The notes under the pieces were generated by a model. The model was not told the origin of the DNA, searched no databases, and was given only the letters and a program-made list of their open reading frames with translations. 64,000 nt of DNA from Marinobacter pelagius. Lineage in GTDB: Bacteria > Pseudomonadota > Gammaproteobacteria > Pseudomonadales > Oleiphilaceae. The stretch is from contig NZ_FOUR01000007.1 of NCBI RefSeq assembly GCF_900114925.1, forward strand, positions 186,001 through 250,000, given 5' to 3'. The translations under genes were made by a program, and so were the position numbers. Positions 16,299 through 24,669 of the stretch are shown piece after piece. Every line of letters starts with the position of its first letter. Position 1 is the stretch's first letter.

Positions 16299-19200
16299 GG
16301 GATTCCTCCTTCTCGCCGGCCGGTTTGGTGCGAATCAGGGTCGGGCGGCCGGTTTCCAGCGCCTTGAGCAATTGCTGTTGACGCTCCCGGATCGCCTCCA
16401 CCGCCTGCTCCCGGACCGGGCCGAAGCCGCGCACGTCCGCCGGCAGTTCCGCCAGTTGCAGGAAGGTTTCGTGATTGTCCGCGCTCAGCTCGCGACCGAT
16501 ACGCTCCGCCAGTTGGCGATAGTCCGCCAGCAGGGCCCGATCCAGCTTCCGGTCCGCGGAATGACGGAACGGATCCAGAGCGGTGCCGCGCAGGCCACGC
16601 AGTTTCGCCAGCAACTTGAAGGCCCGGAACATCCAGGGACCGAACTGCCGTTTCTGCGGCCGGCCACGGGCATCGGTGCCGCGATTGAGGATCGGCGGCG
16701 CCAGATGGAAATGCACCTTGAAGTCACCCTCGAAGGTTTTTTCCACTTCCTCCATGAAATCGGTCTCGGCAAACAGGCGAGCCACTTCGTACTCGTCCTT
16801 GTAGGCCATGAACCGGTACAGCTGCTCGGCAACCGTACGGGTCAGCAGCAGGTCCTGCTGATCAATGCCCTGCTCGGTCTGACGCACCCGCGCTACCAGA
16901 TCCCGGTAGCTGTCGGCCCAGCGCCGGCTCTGGTACTTCACCAGGTGCTGGTAGCGGGTCTCGAGCAGCTGATCCAGGGTCGGCTCCGGGTGCACTTCCA
17001 CCGGCTCACTGACGGGATTCAGCAGGTCATCAATCACTTTCGGATCGACCGCCGCAACCCGGCCCCAGCCGAAAGCTTCCTTGTTACGCTCGATGGCGAC
17101 ACCATTGAGCTCGATGGCCCGCATCAGGGCCGCCTCGGACAACGGCAGCAGGCCTTTCTGCCAGGCGAAGCCGAGCATCATCACGTTGGAGAACACGGTG
17201 TCGCCCATCAGCTTCTCGGCAATGCCGTTGGCATCCAGGGCGTCGAAGCGGTCGTCACCCACCGCGTCGCGGATCAGACCCAGGCGCTTGTCCGCCTGCA
17301 TGTCCGCATCCCGGTACAGGACATAGTCCGCCGTCGGCAACTCCGCCCTGTTGGCCACCACCCGGGTATGTTCCGGACGCAGCACGCTCAGCGCTTTCTG
17401 GGAGGACGCCACCACCATGTCACAGGCAATGACGGCATCCGCCTGGCCGTTGCTGATACGCACCTGGTGCAGCTTGTCCGGGGACGGTGCCATGCGCACA
17501 TAGCTCAACACCGTGCCGCCCTTCTGGGCGAAGCCCATGAAGTCCAGCACCGAGGCACCCCGGGATTCCAGGTGAGCCGCCATGGTGATCAGCTGGCCCA
17601 CGGTCACCACGCCGGTGCCACCAACGCCGCCGACCAGCAGGTCGAACGAGCCATTCAGGGCCGGCAGGGAGGGTTGCGGCAGGCCCTCAAGGCGCTTGGT
17701 CAGCACCGAGCCGGTATCCACACCCCGGGACTTGCGCAGCTGGCCACCCTCGATGGTGACGAAGCTCGGACAGAAGCCGGTGACACAGGAAAAGTCCTTG
17801 TTACAGGAGGACTGGTCGATCTTGCGCTTGCGGCCCAGCTCGGTCTGGCGTGGCACCACCGAGAGGCAGTTGGACTGCACCGAGCAGTCACCACAGCCCT
17901 CGCACACGTGGTGGTTGATGTAGGCCCGCTTGGCCGGGTCCGGGAACTGGCCACGCTTGCGACGGCGACGCTTCTCCGCGGCACAGGTCTGGTCGTAGAT
18001 CAGCACGGTGCAGCCGGGAATGTCGCGCAGTTCCCGCTGGACCTGGTCCAGCTCGGAGCGATCATGGAAGGTCACATCACTCGGGAACAGCCCTTCGTGC
18101 CCCTTGTACTTCTCCGGTTCATCGCTGAGCACCACCACCCGCTTGACGCCTTCGGAGGCAACCTGCTGGGCGATCATCGGTACGGTGATCTGCCCGTCCA
18201 CCGGCTGACCGCCGGTCATGGCCACCGCGTCGTTGAACAGGATCTTGTAGGTGATGTTGATCCCGGCAGCTACCGCCTGGCGAATGGCCATCGAGCCGGA
18301 GTGGAAGTAGGTACCCTCGCCCAGGTTCTGGAAAACGTGGGGGTTACCGGTGTACCGGCTCTTGCCGATCCAGTTGACCCCTTCGCCACCCATCTGGATC
18401 AGGGACTCGGTGTTCCGTCCCATCCAGGACGCCATGAAATGGCAGCCGATACCGGCCAGGGCCTTGCTGCCCTCCGGCACCTTGGTGGAGGTATTGTGGG
18501 GGCAGCCGGAGCAGAAATACGGCAGGCGCCGGACCCCGCCCGGGTCCTTGGCGCTGGTCATCTCGTTGATGGCCCTGAGCTGTTCGCTGAAGTCCACGTC
18601 AAAGAAACGGGTCAGACGGGCCGCCAGGTAGCCGGCCACCAGTTTCGGGCTGAGCTCGCCGACGTAGGGCATCAGCGGCTTGCCGCTCTCGTCCTGCTTG
18701 CCGGTGATCAGCACCTCGCCGGGACGATCCGGTTCGGACATGTATTCCTTGATCTGGCTCTCGATGATGCCCCGCTTCTCCTCGATCACCAGCACTTCCT
18801 GCTTGCCATGGACAAAGTTCAGGATGCCGTGACGCTCCAGGGGCCAGACCATACCCACCTTGTAGATATCCAGCCCCAGCTCGGCGGCACGGGCTTCATC
18901 GATGCCCAGCAGCTCCAGCGCTTCCAGCAGGTCCAGGTAGCCCTTGCCGGTGGTGACGATACCGAAGCGGGCCTGCGGGTTGTTGTACAGGCAGTGGTCG
19001 ATGGGATTGGCACGGGCAAAGGCCTGCACGGCCGCCAGCTTGTGCTCGATCCGGGTTTCCAGCTGCGGTCCGGGCAGATCCGGCCAGCGGTAGTGGAGAC
19101 CATCCGCCGGCGGGGTGAAATCTTCCGGCATCTTGAATTCGGGCAGCGGCGGCAGCTCCACCGAAGCGGCGCTCTCCACGGTCTCGGAAATGGCCTTGAA

Positions 19201-19809
19201 GCCCACCCAGCAGCCGCTGTAACGGGACAGGGCGTAACCCCAGAGGCCGAATTCCAGGTACTCGGCGATGTTGGCCGGGTTAATGGTGGGCATGAAGAAA
19301 CTCATGAACGCCACGTCGGACTGGTGCGGCATGGAGGACGACACACAGCCGTGGTCGTCACCGGCCACCACCAGCACGCCGCCGTTGGGTGAGCTGCCAT
19401 AGGTGGTGCCATGCTTGAGGGCATCGCCGGCGCGGTCGACGCCAGGCCCCTTGCCATACCAGAGGCCAAACACGCCATCGACCTGGCGGTCCTCGTCGGT
19501 TTCCACCTGCTGGGTACCCAGCATGATGGTGGCGGCAAGGTCCTCGTTGATGGCGGGGACAAAATCGATGCGATTCTGGTCGAGCAGATCCTTGGCCTGC
19601 CAGAGCGCCTGGTCGTAGGCGCCGAGCGGAGAACCCCGGTAGCCACTGACCATGCCGGCGGTGTTCAGGCCGTGTTTGCGGTCCAGGGCTGCCTGCATCA
19701 GGGGGATCCGTACCAGGGCCTGGGTTCCGGTCAGGAATACCCGCCCGGAGTCGCGCAGGTAGCGATCCTCGAGTTTGTAGTTGTCGAGTTGAGGTGTATC
19801 GGCGGTCAT
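16291..19809 (-). CDS. Indolepyruvate/phenylpyruvate ferredoxin oxidoreductase, fused form
   Basis: A 1172-residue single-chain 2-oxoacid:ferredoxin oxidoreductase of the indolepyruvate family. Domains in order: an N-terminal alpha/pyrimidine-binding domain (GYRGSPLGAYD); a thiamine-diphosphate-binding region with CSGCPHNTS and GIGCHFMASWMGRN around residue 430-470; a Cys-rich ferredoxin-like segment near residue 640 (CEGCGDCSVQSNC, then C-x5-CVTGFC); and a gamma-type domain from about 725 (GGVGGTGVVTVGQL). It decarboxylates arylpyruvates oxidatively to aryl-acetyl-CoA, so phenylpyruvate would enter the Paa pathway without the ATP cost of PaaK. The ATG at 19809 has GGAGGGG five bases upstream, so the longer frame from 19842 is not used. 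It is divergent from an Lrp-type regulator. Confidence 0.94.
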   Translation of the reverse strand: MTADTPQLDNYKLEDRYLRDSGRVFLTGTQALVRIPLMQAALDRKHGLNTAGMVSGYRGSPLGAYDQALWQAKDLLDQNRIDFVPAINEDLAATIMLGTQQVETDEDRQVDGVFGLWYGKGPGVDRAGDALKHGTTYGSSPNGGVLVVAGDDHGCVSSSMPHQSDVAFMSFFMPTINPANIAEYLEFGLWGYALSRYSGCWVGFKAISETVESAASVELPPLPEFKMPEDFTPPADGLHYRWPDLPGPQLETRIEHKLAAVQAFARANPIDHCLYNNPQARFGIVTTGKGYLDLLEALELLGIDEARAAELGLDIYKVGMVWPLERHGILNFVHGKQEVLVIEEKRGIIESQIKEYMSEPDRPGEVLITGKQDESGKPLMPYVGELSPKLVAGYLAARLTRFFDVDFSEQLRAINEMTSAKDPGGVRRLPYFCSGCPHNTSTKVPEGSKALAGIGCHFMASWMGRNTESLIQMGGEGVNWIGKSRYTGNPHVFQNLGEGTYFHSGSMAIRQAVAAGINITYKILFNDAVAMTGGQPVDGQITVPMIAQQVASEGVKRVVVLSDEPEKYKGHEGLFPSDVTFHDRSELDQVQRELRDIPGCTVLIYDQTCAAEKRRRRKRGQFPDPAKRAYINHHVCEGCGDCSVQSNCLSVVPRQTELGRKRKIDQSSCNKDFSCVTGFCPSFVTIEGGQLRKSRGVDTGSVLTKRLEGLPQPSLPALNGSFDLLVGGVGGTGVVTVGQLITMAAHLESRGASVLDFMGFAQKGGTVLSYVRMAPSPDKLHQVRISNGQADAVIACDMVVASSQKALSVLRPEHTRVVANRAELPTADYVLYRDADMQADKRLGLIRDAVGDDRFDALDANGIAEKLMGDTVFSNVMMLGFAWQKGLLPLSEAALMRAIELNGVAIERNKEAFGWGRVAAVDPKVIDDLLNPVSEPVEVHPEPTLDQLLETRYQHLVKYQSRRWADSYRDLVARVRQTEQGIDQQDLLLTRTVAEQLYRFMAYKDEYEVARLFAETDFMEEVEKTFEGDFKVHFHLAPPILNRGTDARGRPQKRQFGPWMFRAFKLLAKLRGLRGTALDPFRHSADRKLDRALLADYRQLAERIGRELSADNHETFLQLAELPADVRGFGPVREQAVEAIRERQQQLLKALETGRPTLIRTKPAGEKEESHV

Positions 19810-19967
19810 GGTCGCCCCTCCAGTTGTTGATTTTATGAACAAAATTCTAGAGGGATCGACGCAAAAGGTGCTTGCTTTTTGGTTAGCCGACCGGCGCCGA
19901 TGTGCAACATTCTTTGATAAATGAAAAAATATCGAAATATCCTTTGATAAAAATCAGGTGTTACCAA
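19810..19967. promoter_or_regulatory. Divergent control region of the oxidoreductase and Lrp genes
   Basis: A 158-base region whose right half is AT-rich. CTTTGATAAA occurs twice as a direct repeat at 19912-19921 and 19942-19951, exactly 30 bases apart, or about three helical turns. The second copy runs into the sequence TTGAT-AAAA-ATCAG at 19944-19957, which is one change from the FNR dyad. Both could be binding sites for the Lrp-type protein encoded at 19968. No convincing -35/-10 pair was found. Confidence 0.4.
19944..19957. promoter_or_regulatory. FNR/ANR-like box upstream of the Lrp-type gene
   Basis: TTGAT-AAAA-ATCAG differs from TTGAT-N4-ATCAA only at the last base. It ends 10 bases before the Lrp-type start codon, overlapping the ribosome site, so it could block transcription or be accidental in this AT-rich stretch. 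Confidence 0.3.
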
Positions 19968-20438
19968 ATGAAACAGGTCGAACTGGACAAACTGGACCGC
20001 CGTATCCTCGATGCCCTCCAGCAGGATGGCCGCATCAGCAACCAGTTACTGGCCGAGCAGGTGGGGCTCTCGCCGGCGGCCTGCTGGCGCCGGGTCCGGG
20101 CCCTGGAAGAAGCCGGCGTGATTACCGGCTATACTGCAAAACTGTGCCCGGAAGCCATGGGCCAGGGCCTGTGCGTGCTGGTCAATCTGTCCCTGCAGCG
20201 CCACACCATCGACAGCACCGCCGAGATAGAGCGCGAGGTCAGCAGCTATCCGGAAGTGCTGCAATGTTTTGCCGTCACCGGTAACGCGGATTTCGTGTTG
20301 CGGGTCGTGGTGCCGGACATGGCGAGCTATGACCGGTTCCTGAACGAGAAGATCTTCACCCTCAAGGGCATTGCCCAGGTGAACTCCAACTTTGCCCTGA
20401 GGGAGATCAAGAACACCCTGACCCTGCCTGTGTCATGA
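19968..20438 (+). CDS. Lrp/AsnC-family transcriptional regulator
   Basis: A 156-residue feast/famine regulator. The N-terminal helix-turn-helix is LDRRILDALQQDGRISNQ continuing to LAEQVGLSPAACWRRVRALEEAGVI in two parts (residues about 7-50); the C-terminal RAM domain includes YPEVLQCFAVTGNADFVLRV. Such proteins sense amino acids as dimers or octamers. The ATG at 19968 has AGGTG seven bases upstream and gives a normal Lrp length. It is divergent from the oxidoreductase-aminotransferase-symporter operon and probably regulates it in response to an aromatic amino acid; that target is inferred from position. Confidence 0.93.
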   Translation: MKQVELDKLDRRILDALQQDGRISNQLLAEQVGLSPAACWRRVRALEEAGVITGYTAKLCPEAMGQGLCVLVNLSLQRHTIDSTAEIEREVSSYPEVLQCFAVTGNADFVLRVVVPDMASYDRFLNEKIFTLKGIAQVNSNFALREIKNTLTLPVS

Positions 20439-20516
20439 TGGCGCCGGGTTGTCGGGTCAGGGGAAATGCATACGAGTAAGAGGGTATTGCGCGTATCAAA
20501 CAGCGTGCAAACCGAC

Positions 20517-20522
20517 TATAAT
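20517..20522 (+). promoter_or_regulatory. Candidate -10 of the DEAD-box helicase gene
   Basis: A perfect TATAAT lies 57 bases before the chosen helicase start. No good -35 hexamer sits at 16-18 bases upstream, so the promoter assignment is tentative. Confidence 0.4.
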
Positions 20523-20578
20523 GCCGGTAAATCACGCATTGCCCGGCAATGCCCTCCCTCCGAATTCCGAGTAAATCA

Positions 20579-22090
20579 ATGTCAGAAATGTCCTTTGCCG
20601 AACTGGGGCTGGATGCAGCCGTACTTGAAGCTGTCAACGCCGTTGGCTATGAAACACCCTCGCCGATCCAGGCAAAATCCATCCCGGCACTGCTGGCCGG
20701 CCACCACCTGCTGGGTGTCGCCCAGACCGGTACCGGCAAGACCGCTGCGTTCGCGCTGCCGCTGCTGAGTCGTATCGACGCCAGCATCGCCGAGCCGCAG
20801 ATCCTGGTGCTGGCCCCGACCCGGGAACTGGCCATCCAGGTCGCCGAGGCGTTCACCACCTATGCCAGCAAGTTCCGCAACTTCCACGTACTGCCGATCT
20901 ATGGTGGCCAGGATTTCGGCCCCCAGATCCGCGGCCTGCGTCGCGGTGCCCAGGTTATTGTCGGCACCCCTGGCCGCATGCTGGATCATCTGCGCAAGGG
21001 CACCCTGAAGCTGGACAGCCTCAAGGCCCTGGTCCTGGATGAAGCCGACGAGATGCTGCGCATGGGCTTCATTGACGACGTTGAGGCCATCCTGGCGAAG
21101 ACGCCGGACACCTGCCAGCGCGCCCTGTTCTCGGCCACCATGCCGCCGCAGATCAAGAAGGTGGCCCAGACTTATCTGAAAGACGCCACCGAAGTGCGGA
21201 TCGAGAGCGAGACCCGCACTGTCGAGCGTATCTCCCAGTTCGTGCTGCCGGTCTACGCCGAGCGCAAGCTCGACGCCCTGACCCGCATCCTGGAGGTGGA
21301 GCCTTTCGACGCTTCGATCATCTTCGTGCGCACCAAGGCCGAAACCACGATGCTGGCCGAGAAGCTCTCAGCCCGTGGCCACGCCGTGGCTCCCCTGAGC
21401 GGTGACCTGAACCAGCGTCAGCGTGAGCAGACGGTTGAAGACCTGAAGCGGGGCAAGAAGGACATCATCATTGCCACCGACGTCGCTGCCCGCGGCCTCG
21501 ATGTGCCCCGGATCACCCACGTCATCAACTATGACGTACCTTACGACACCGAGGCGTATATCCACCGCGTCGGCCGTACCGGTCGTGCCGGCCGCACCGG
21601 CAAGGCCATCCTGCTGGTAACTCCGCGTGAGCGCAGCTGGCTGCGTACCCTGGAGCGGGCAACCAATTCGCCGATGGAGTCCTATCAGCTGCCCTCGCCT
21701 ACCGATCTGCAGAAGATGCGGGTGGAGCAGTTCGAGACCCAGCTGCTGGCGTTCGCCGAGGACGGCAAACTGTCCAAGGCGATGGCACTGCTGGATGAGA
21801 TTGCCGAGCGCAATGACCTGGATATGGCGATGGTCGCCGGTGCCATGGCGTGCTGGATGGAAATGGCCCAGCCCGGCGCCCTGCCCCTGGAAGCGCCGGA
21901 AGCCCTGCCGGAGATTTCCGCAGCGCCCCGCCGTGACCGCAAGGGACCGCCTCCCGGCAAGAAGAATTTCCGCAAGGGCCCTGGCAAGGGCTTCAAGAAG
22001 GACGGTAAGCCCGGCCACCGCAAAGGCGGCCCGAAGGGCAAGCCCGCCGGCAAGGGCGGCAAGCCGCCGAGCAAGCGCCCCGCCCGTTAA
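20579..22090 (+). CDS. DEAD-box ATP-dependent RNA helicase (DeaD/CsdA-like)
   Basis: A 503-residue cytoplasmic RNA helicase. Motifs in order: N-terminal FAELGLDAAVLEAV with the Q motif (YETPSPIQ), Walker A AQTGTGKT, PTRELA, DEAD in VLDEADEML, SAT in LFSATMP, and HRVGRTGRAG of motif VI. After about residue 440 the chain becomes a low-complexity basic tail rich in Gly, Lys, Pro and Arg that probably binds RNA. It looks closest to DeaD by its start, but it lacks most of the long DeaD C-terminal domain, so ribosome assembly or mRNA decay are both possible. The ATG at 20579 is preferred; 20549 is an alternative. Its stop overlaps the end of the convergent folA. Confidence 0.93.
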   Translation: MSEMSFAELGLDAAVLEAVNAVGYETPSPIQAKSIPALLAGHHLLGVAQTGTGKTAAFALPLLSRIDASIAEPQILVLAPTRELAIQVAEAFTTYASKFRNFHVLPIYGGQDFGPQIRGLRRGAQVIVGTPGRMLDHLRKGTLKLDSLKALVLDEADEMLRMGFIDDVEAILAKTPDTCQRALFSATMPPQIKKVAQTYLKDATEVRIESETRTVERISQFVLPVYAERKLDALTRILEVEPFDASIIFVRTKAETTMLAEKLSARGHAVAPLSGDLNQRQREQTVEDLKRGKKDIIIATDVAARGLDVPRITHVINYDVPYDTEAYIHRVGRTGRAGRTGKAILLVTPRERSWLRTLERATNSPMESYQLPSPTDLQKMRVEQFETQLLAFAEDGKLSKAMALLDEIAERNDLDMAMVAGAMACWMEMAQPGALPLEAPEALPEISAAPRRDRKGPPPGKKNFRKGPGKGFKKDGKPGHRKGGPKGKPAGKGGKPPSKRPAR

Positions 22091-22599
22091 TCGGCGCGGC
22101 GCTGGTATACCACGAAGCTGTAGTCGTAGGGATTGTTGTCGGACGCGGAGAAATCCTCCCGTCCGATTTCTTTCCACTCATCCCAGTTCACTTCCGGAAA
22201 GAATGCATCCCCCTCCACTTCCGCGTGCACCTGGGTGATGTACATTCGATCCACCAGCGGCAGCGCTTCGGCGTAAATCTGGCCGCCACCGATAATCATT
22301 ACCTCATCACCGCCTTCCAGCTCAGCCTGGGCTTCGGCTTTGACCAATGCCTCCTGCAGTGACTTCGCCGCCACAGTGCCCGCCGGCGCTTCCCAGCTGT
22401 CGTTCCGGGAAATAACCACGTTCATCCGTCCCGGCAGCGGCCGGCCGATGGAATCCCAGGTTTTCCGCCCCATGATGATGGGTTTACCCATGGTTGCCTG
22501 CTTGAAGTAACGCAGGTCCCCCGGGAGATACCACGGCAGCTTGTTGTTCCGGCCGATGACCCGGTTTTGGGACATGGCCACTATCAAAGCTTTTCTCAT
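22087..22599 (-). CDS. folA: Dihydrofolate reductase
   Basis: A 170-residue type I DHFR that reduces dihydrofolate to tetrahydrofolate with NADPH. The N-terminus has ALIVAMSQNRVIGRNNKLPW and LPGDLRYFK with the substrate-binding acid, and the NADPH-binding stretches MGRKTWDSIGRPLPGR and IIGGGQIYAEAL are intact. Length is typical. It is convergent with the helicase gene and overlaps it by 4 bases at the stop codons. The palindromic repeat region lies directly upstream, then thyA in the same orientation, a common functional neighbour because ThyA regenerates dihydrofolate. Confidence 0.97.
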   Translation of the reverse strand: MRKALIVAMSQNRVIGRNNKLPWYLPGDLRYFKQATMGKPIIMGRKTWDSIGRPLPGRMNVVISRNDSWEAPAGTVAAKSLQEALVKAEAQAELEGGDEVMIIGGGQIYAEALPLVDRMYITQVHAEVEGDAFFPEVNWDEWKEIGREDFSASDNNPYDYSFVVYQRRAD

Positions 22600-22652
22600 T
22601 TCTTGTCCTCAAGTTTGGGAGTTCTGGTTCCGGAGCTCTCGGCCTTGGGGCT

Positions 22653-22764
22653 GCCATCGGGCGGGGATGCCTCTCCAAAAAACGCCTCAAGGCATCCTTG
22701 CGCGGCTTGGGCTCCGCCATCCATGGCTCCGCACATTTTTGGAGAGGCATCCCCGCCCGATGGC
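22653..22764 (-). repeat. Palindromic repeat element, copy 1
   Basis: Perfect 29-base inverted arms (22653-22681 and 22736-22764) enclose a 54-base loop. Read on the minus strand, the loop begins with a 26-base-class core that starts TGTGCGGAGCCATGGATGG, shared with copy 2. The arm ends in a run of A/T next to the loop. The arms of the two copies differ at many positions yet each is perfectly self-complementary. The element could fold as RNA or extrude as DNA and could act as a terminator for thyA or folA transcripts. Confidence 0.85.
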
Positions 22765-22884
22765 GATCCGAGCAGTCAGTCAGCTTATCCTGAACTAGAT
22801 CCCGATCCGTCGATAAATTCAGGGCAGTATGCTTTTTGGTGAATGGGATTCCCGCTACTGATCTTCGATCGCTTTGGCTTGAAC

Positions 22885-22995
22885 GCATTGCAGCGGGTGG
22901 GGCTTTCCGAAAATGTGCGGAGCCATGGATGGCGGAGCCAAGCGTACACGGACGTATTCACAGCGTTTTTCGGAAAGCCCCACCCGCTGCAATGC
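22885..22995 (+). repeat. Palindromic repeat element, copy 2
   Basis: Perfect 29-base inverted arms (22885-22913 and 22967-22995) enclose a 53-base loop that begins TGTGCGGAGCCATGGATGG on the plus strand, the same core as copy 1 but in the opposite orientation. The second half of the loop (from about 22944) differs from copy 1 in sequence but has similar length. It lies 40 bases downstream of the thyA stop on the thyA strand. Confidence 0.85.
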
Positions 22996-23034
22996 CTCCC
23001 CCAAACCAACCGGACCGCGATCCGAAACTACCGG

Positions 23035-23874
23035 TCAAATCGCAATAGGCGCCTTGATCACCGGATAAGGCTCATACCCCTCAAACTCGAAGTCCTCAAG
23101 TTCATATTCGAAGATACTTGAAGGCTTACGCTTAATGACCAGCCTGGGCAAAGAACGAGGCTCCCGCTTCAGCTGCTCGAATACGATGTCGTCGGTCAGG
23201 TGGTTCTGATACAGGTGGCAGTCACCAAACGTATGCACGAACTCACCCACATCCAGATCACACTGCTGGGCAATCATATGGGTCAGCAGCGCATAGGAGG
23301 CGATATTGAACGGCACGCCCAGGAACAGGTCCGCACTGCGCTGGTACAGCTGGCAGGAGAGCTTGCCGTCGGCCACGTAGAACTGGAACAGGCAGTGGCA
23401 CGGGGCCAGCGCCATGCGGCCCTCGCGGACGTTGTCCTGGGGGCTGATGGATTCGTCCGGAAGTTCCGCCGGGTTCCAGGCGGAGACGATCAGGCGCCGG
23501 GAGTTGGGCTTGTTGCGGATCTGGTTGATGACTTCGCTGATCTGGTCCACCACCCGGCCGTCCGGGCATTGCCAGCTGCGCCACTGTTTGCCGTAGATAG
23601 GGCCGAGGTCGCCGTCTTCCAGGGCCCATTCGTTCCAGATGGAGACCTTGCGTTCTTTCAGCCAGTTGTTGTCGGTGGAACCGCGCAGGAACCAGAGTAA
23701 TTCGTAGATGATGCTGCGCAGGTGAACTTTCTTGGTGGTCACCAGCGGGAAGCCTTCCTGCAGGTTGAACCGCAGCTGGCGTCCGAATACCGAGCGGGTG
23801 CCGACGCCGGTACGGTCACCCTTGTCGAATCCGTTGTCGACGACATCTTGCATCAGGTCGAGGTAGGCTTTCAT
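23035..23874 (-). CDS. thyA: Thymidylate synthase
   Basis: A 279-residue ThyA that methylates dUMP to dTMP with methylene-tetrahydrofolate. The N-terminal [14 protein letters not shown], the nucleophile C159 in [13 protein letters not shown], and the [18 protein letters not shown] segment identify it. Compared with the 264-residue E. coli protein it carries an extra stretch of about 14 residues just before the active-site motif ([14 protein letters not shown]), as seen in some other gammaproteobacteria. It overlaps lgt by 4 bases, the usual lgt-thyA arrangement. Confidence 0.98.
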   Translation of the reverse strand: MKAYLDLMQDVVDNGFDKGDRTGVGTRSVFGRQLRFNLQEGFPLVTTKKVHLRSIIYELLWFLRGSTDNNWLKERKVSIWNEWALEDGDLGPIYGKQWRSWQCPDGRVVDQISEVINQIRNKPNSRRLIVSAWNPAELPDESISPQDNVREGRMALAPCHCLFQFYVADGKLSCQLYQRSADLFLGVPFNIASYALLTHMIAQQCDLDVGEFVHTFGDCHLYQNHLTDDIVFEQLKREPRSLPRLVIKRKPSSIFEYELEDFEFEGYEPYPVIKAPIAI

Positions 23875-24659
23875 TCGGCATTTCTCCGGTAAGCGATGAA
23901 CATCAGGGCGGCGCCGGCGAGGATCATGGGAGTGGACAGCACCTGCCCCATGGTGAGCCAGTCAAAGGCCAGGTAGCCCAGTTGCGGATCCGGCTGGCGT
24001 ACGAACTCCACCAGGAAACGGAACAGGCCGTAGCACACCAGGAACAGACCGGAGACCGCCATGCGCGGGCGGGGTTTGGCGGAGAACCACCACAGGATGG
24101 CGAACAGGGCCACGCCTTCCAGGGCAAACTGGTACAGCTGGGACGGGTGTCGGGCCAGGCTGTCCGGGGCGTGGGGGAAGACCATGCCCCAGGGCACGTC
24201 AGTGGGTTTGCCCCAGAGCTCGCCGTTGATGAAGTTGCCGATCCGTCCGGCACCCAGGCCCACCGGCACCAGCGGTGCGACAAAGTCGGCCAGACGCCAG
24301 AACCCGGAGCCGAGTTTGCGGCCGTACCACCACATGGCAAACATCACGCCCAGCAGGCCGCCGTGGAAGGACATGCCCCCTTCCCAGACTCGCAGGAGCC
24401 ACAGCGGGTCGGCCAGGAAGGTGTCGAAGTTGTAGAACAGCACATAACCGAAACGGCCGCCAAGGATGACGCCCAGGGCCAGGTAGAACAGGAGATCGCC
24501 CATCTGCTCTTCGGTGACCGGCGACCAGGGCTTGCGGGCTCGCAGACGGCCGAGCCACCAGCCGGCGACAAAGCCGACCAGGTAGGTCAGGCCGTACCAG
24601 TGAATCTTGACGGGGCCCAGGGAAATGGCCACCGGGTCAAACTGGGGATGCTGCAGCAT
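23871..24659 (-). CDS. lgt: Prolipoprotein diacylglyceryl transferase
   Basis: A 262-residue inner-membrane enzyme that transfers diacylglyceryl from phosphatidylglycerol to the lipobox cysteine of prolipoproteins. Seven or so hydrophobic segments are visible. Diagnostic parts are [12 protein letters not shown] near the N-terminus, [13 protein letters not shown] (residues about 93-105, with the essential His) and the Lgt signature [13 protein letters not shown]. It overlaps thyA by 4 bases and follows the TauE-type gene by 10 bases on the same strand. Confidence 0.97.
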   Translation of the reverse strand: MLQHPQFDPVAISLGPVKIHWYGLTYLVGFVAGWWLGRLRARKPWSPVTEEQMGDLLFYLALGVILGGRFGYVLFYNFDTFLADPLWLLRVWEGGMSFHGGLLGVMFAMWWYGRKLGSGFWRLADFVAPLVPVGLGAGRIGNFINGELWGKPTDVPWGMVFPHAPDSLARHPSQLYQFALEGVALFAILWWFSAKPRPRMAVSGLFLVCYGLFRFLVEFVRQPDPQLGYLAFDWLTMGQVLSTPMILAGAALMFIAYRRNAE

Positions 24660-24669
24660 CGGTTACCTC

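Larger units (their letters stand above)
22600..23034. other. Gene-free 435-base region between thyA and folA
   Basis: Two large palindromic repeat elements (22653-22764 and 22885-22995) in opposite orientation fill about half of it. The 120 bases between them hold no recognisable gene. Several short open frames cross the repeats on both strands but look like by-products of the palindromes. No clear folA promoter could be chosen. Confidence 0.7.

Noticed and set aside
16201..19392. 1063-codon open frame on the plus strand opposite the indolepyruvate oxidoreductase
   Set aside because: It mirrors the codon structure of the real minus-strand gene, has no recognisable domain and no ribosome site. 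High G+C at third positions creates such antisense frames.
22484..22888. Short frames crossing the palindromic repeats, some with similar peptides such as CAEPWMAEP
   Set aside because: Similarity of the peptides comes from the shared DNA core of the two repeats. No ribosome site, and arms dictate the translation.
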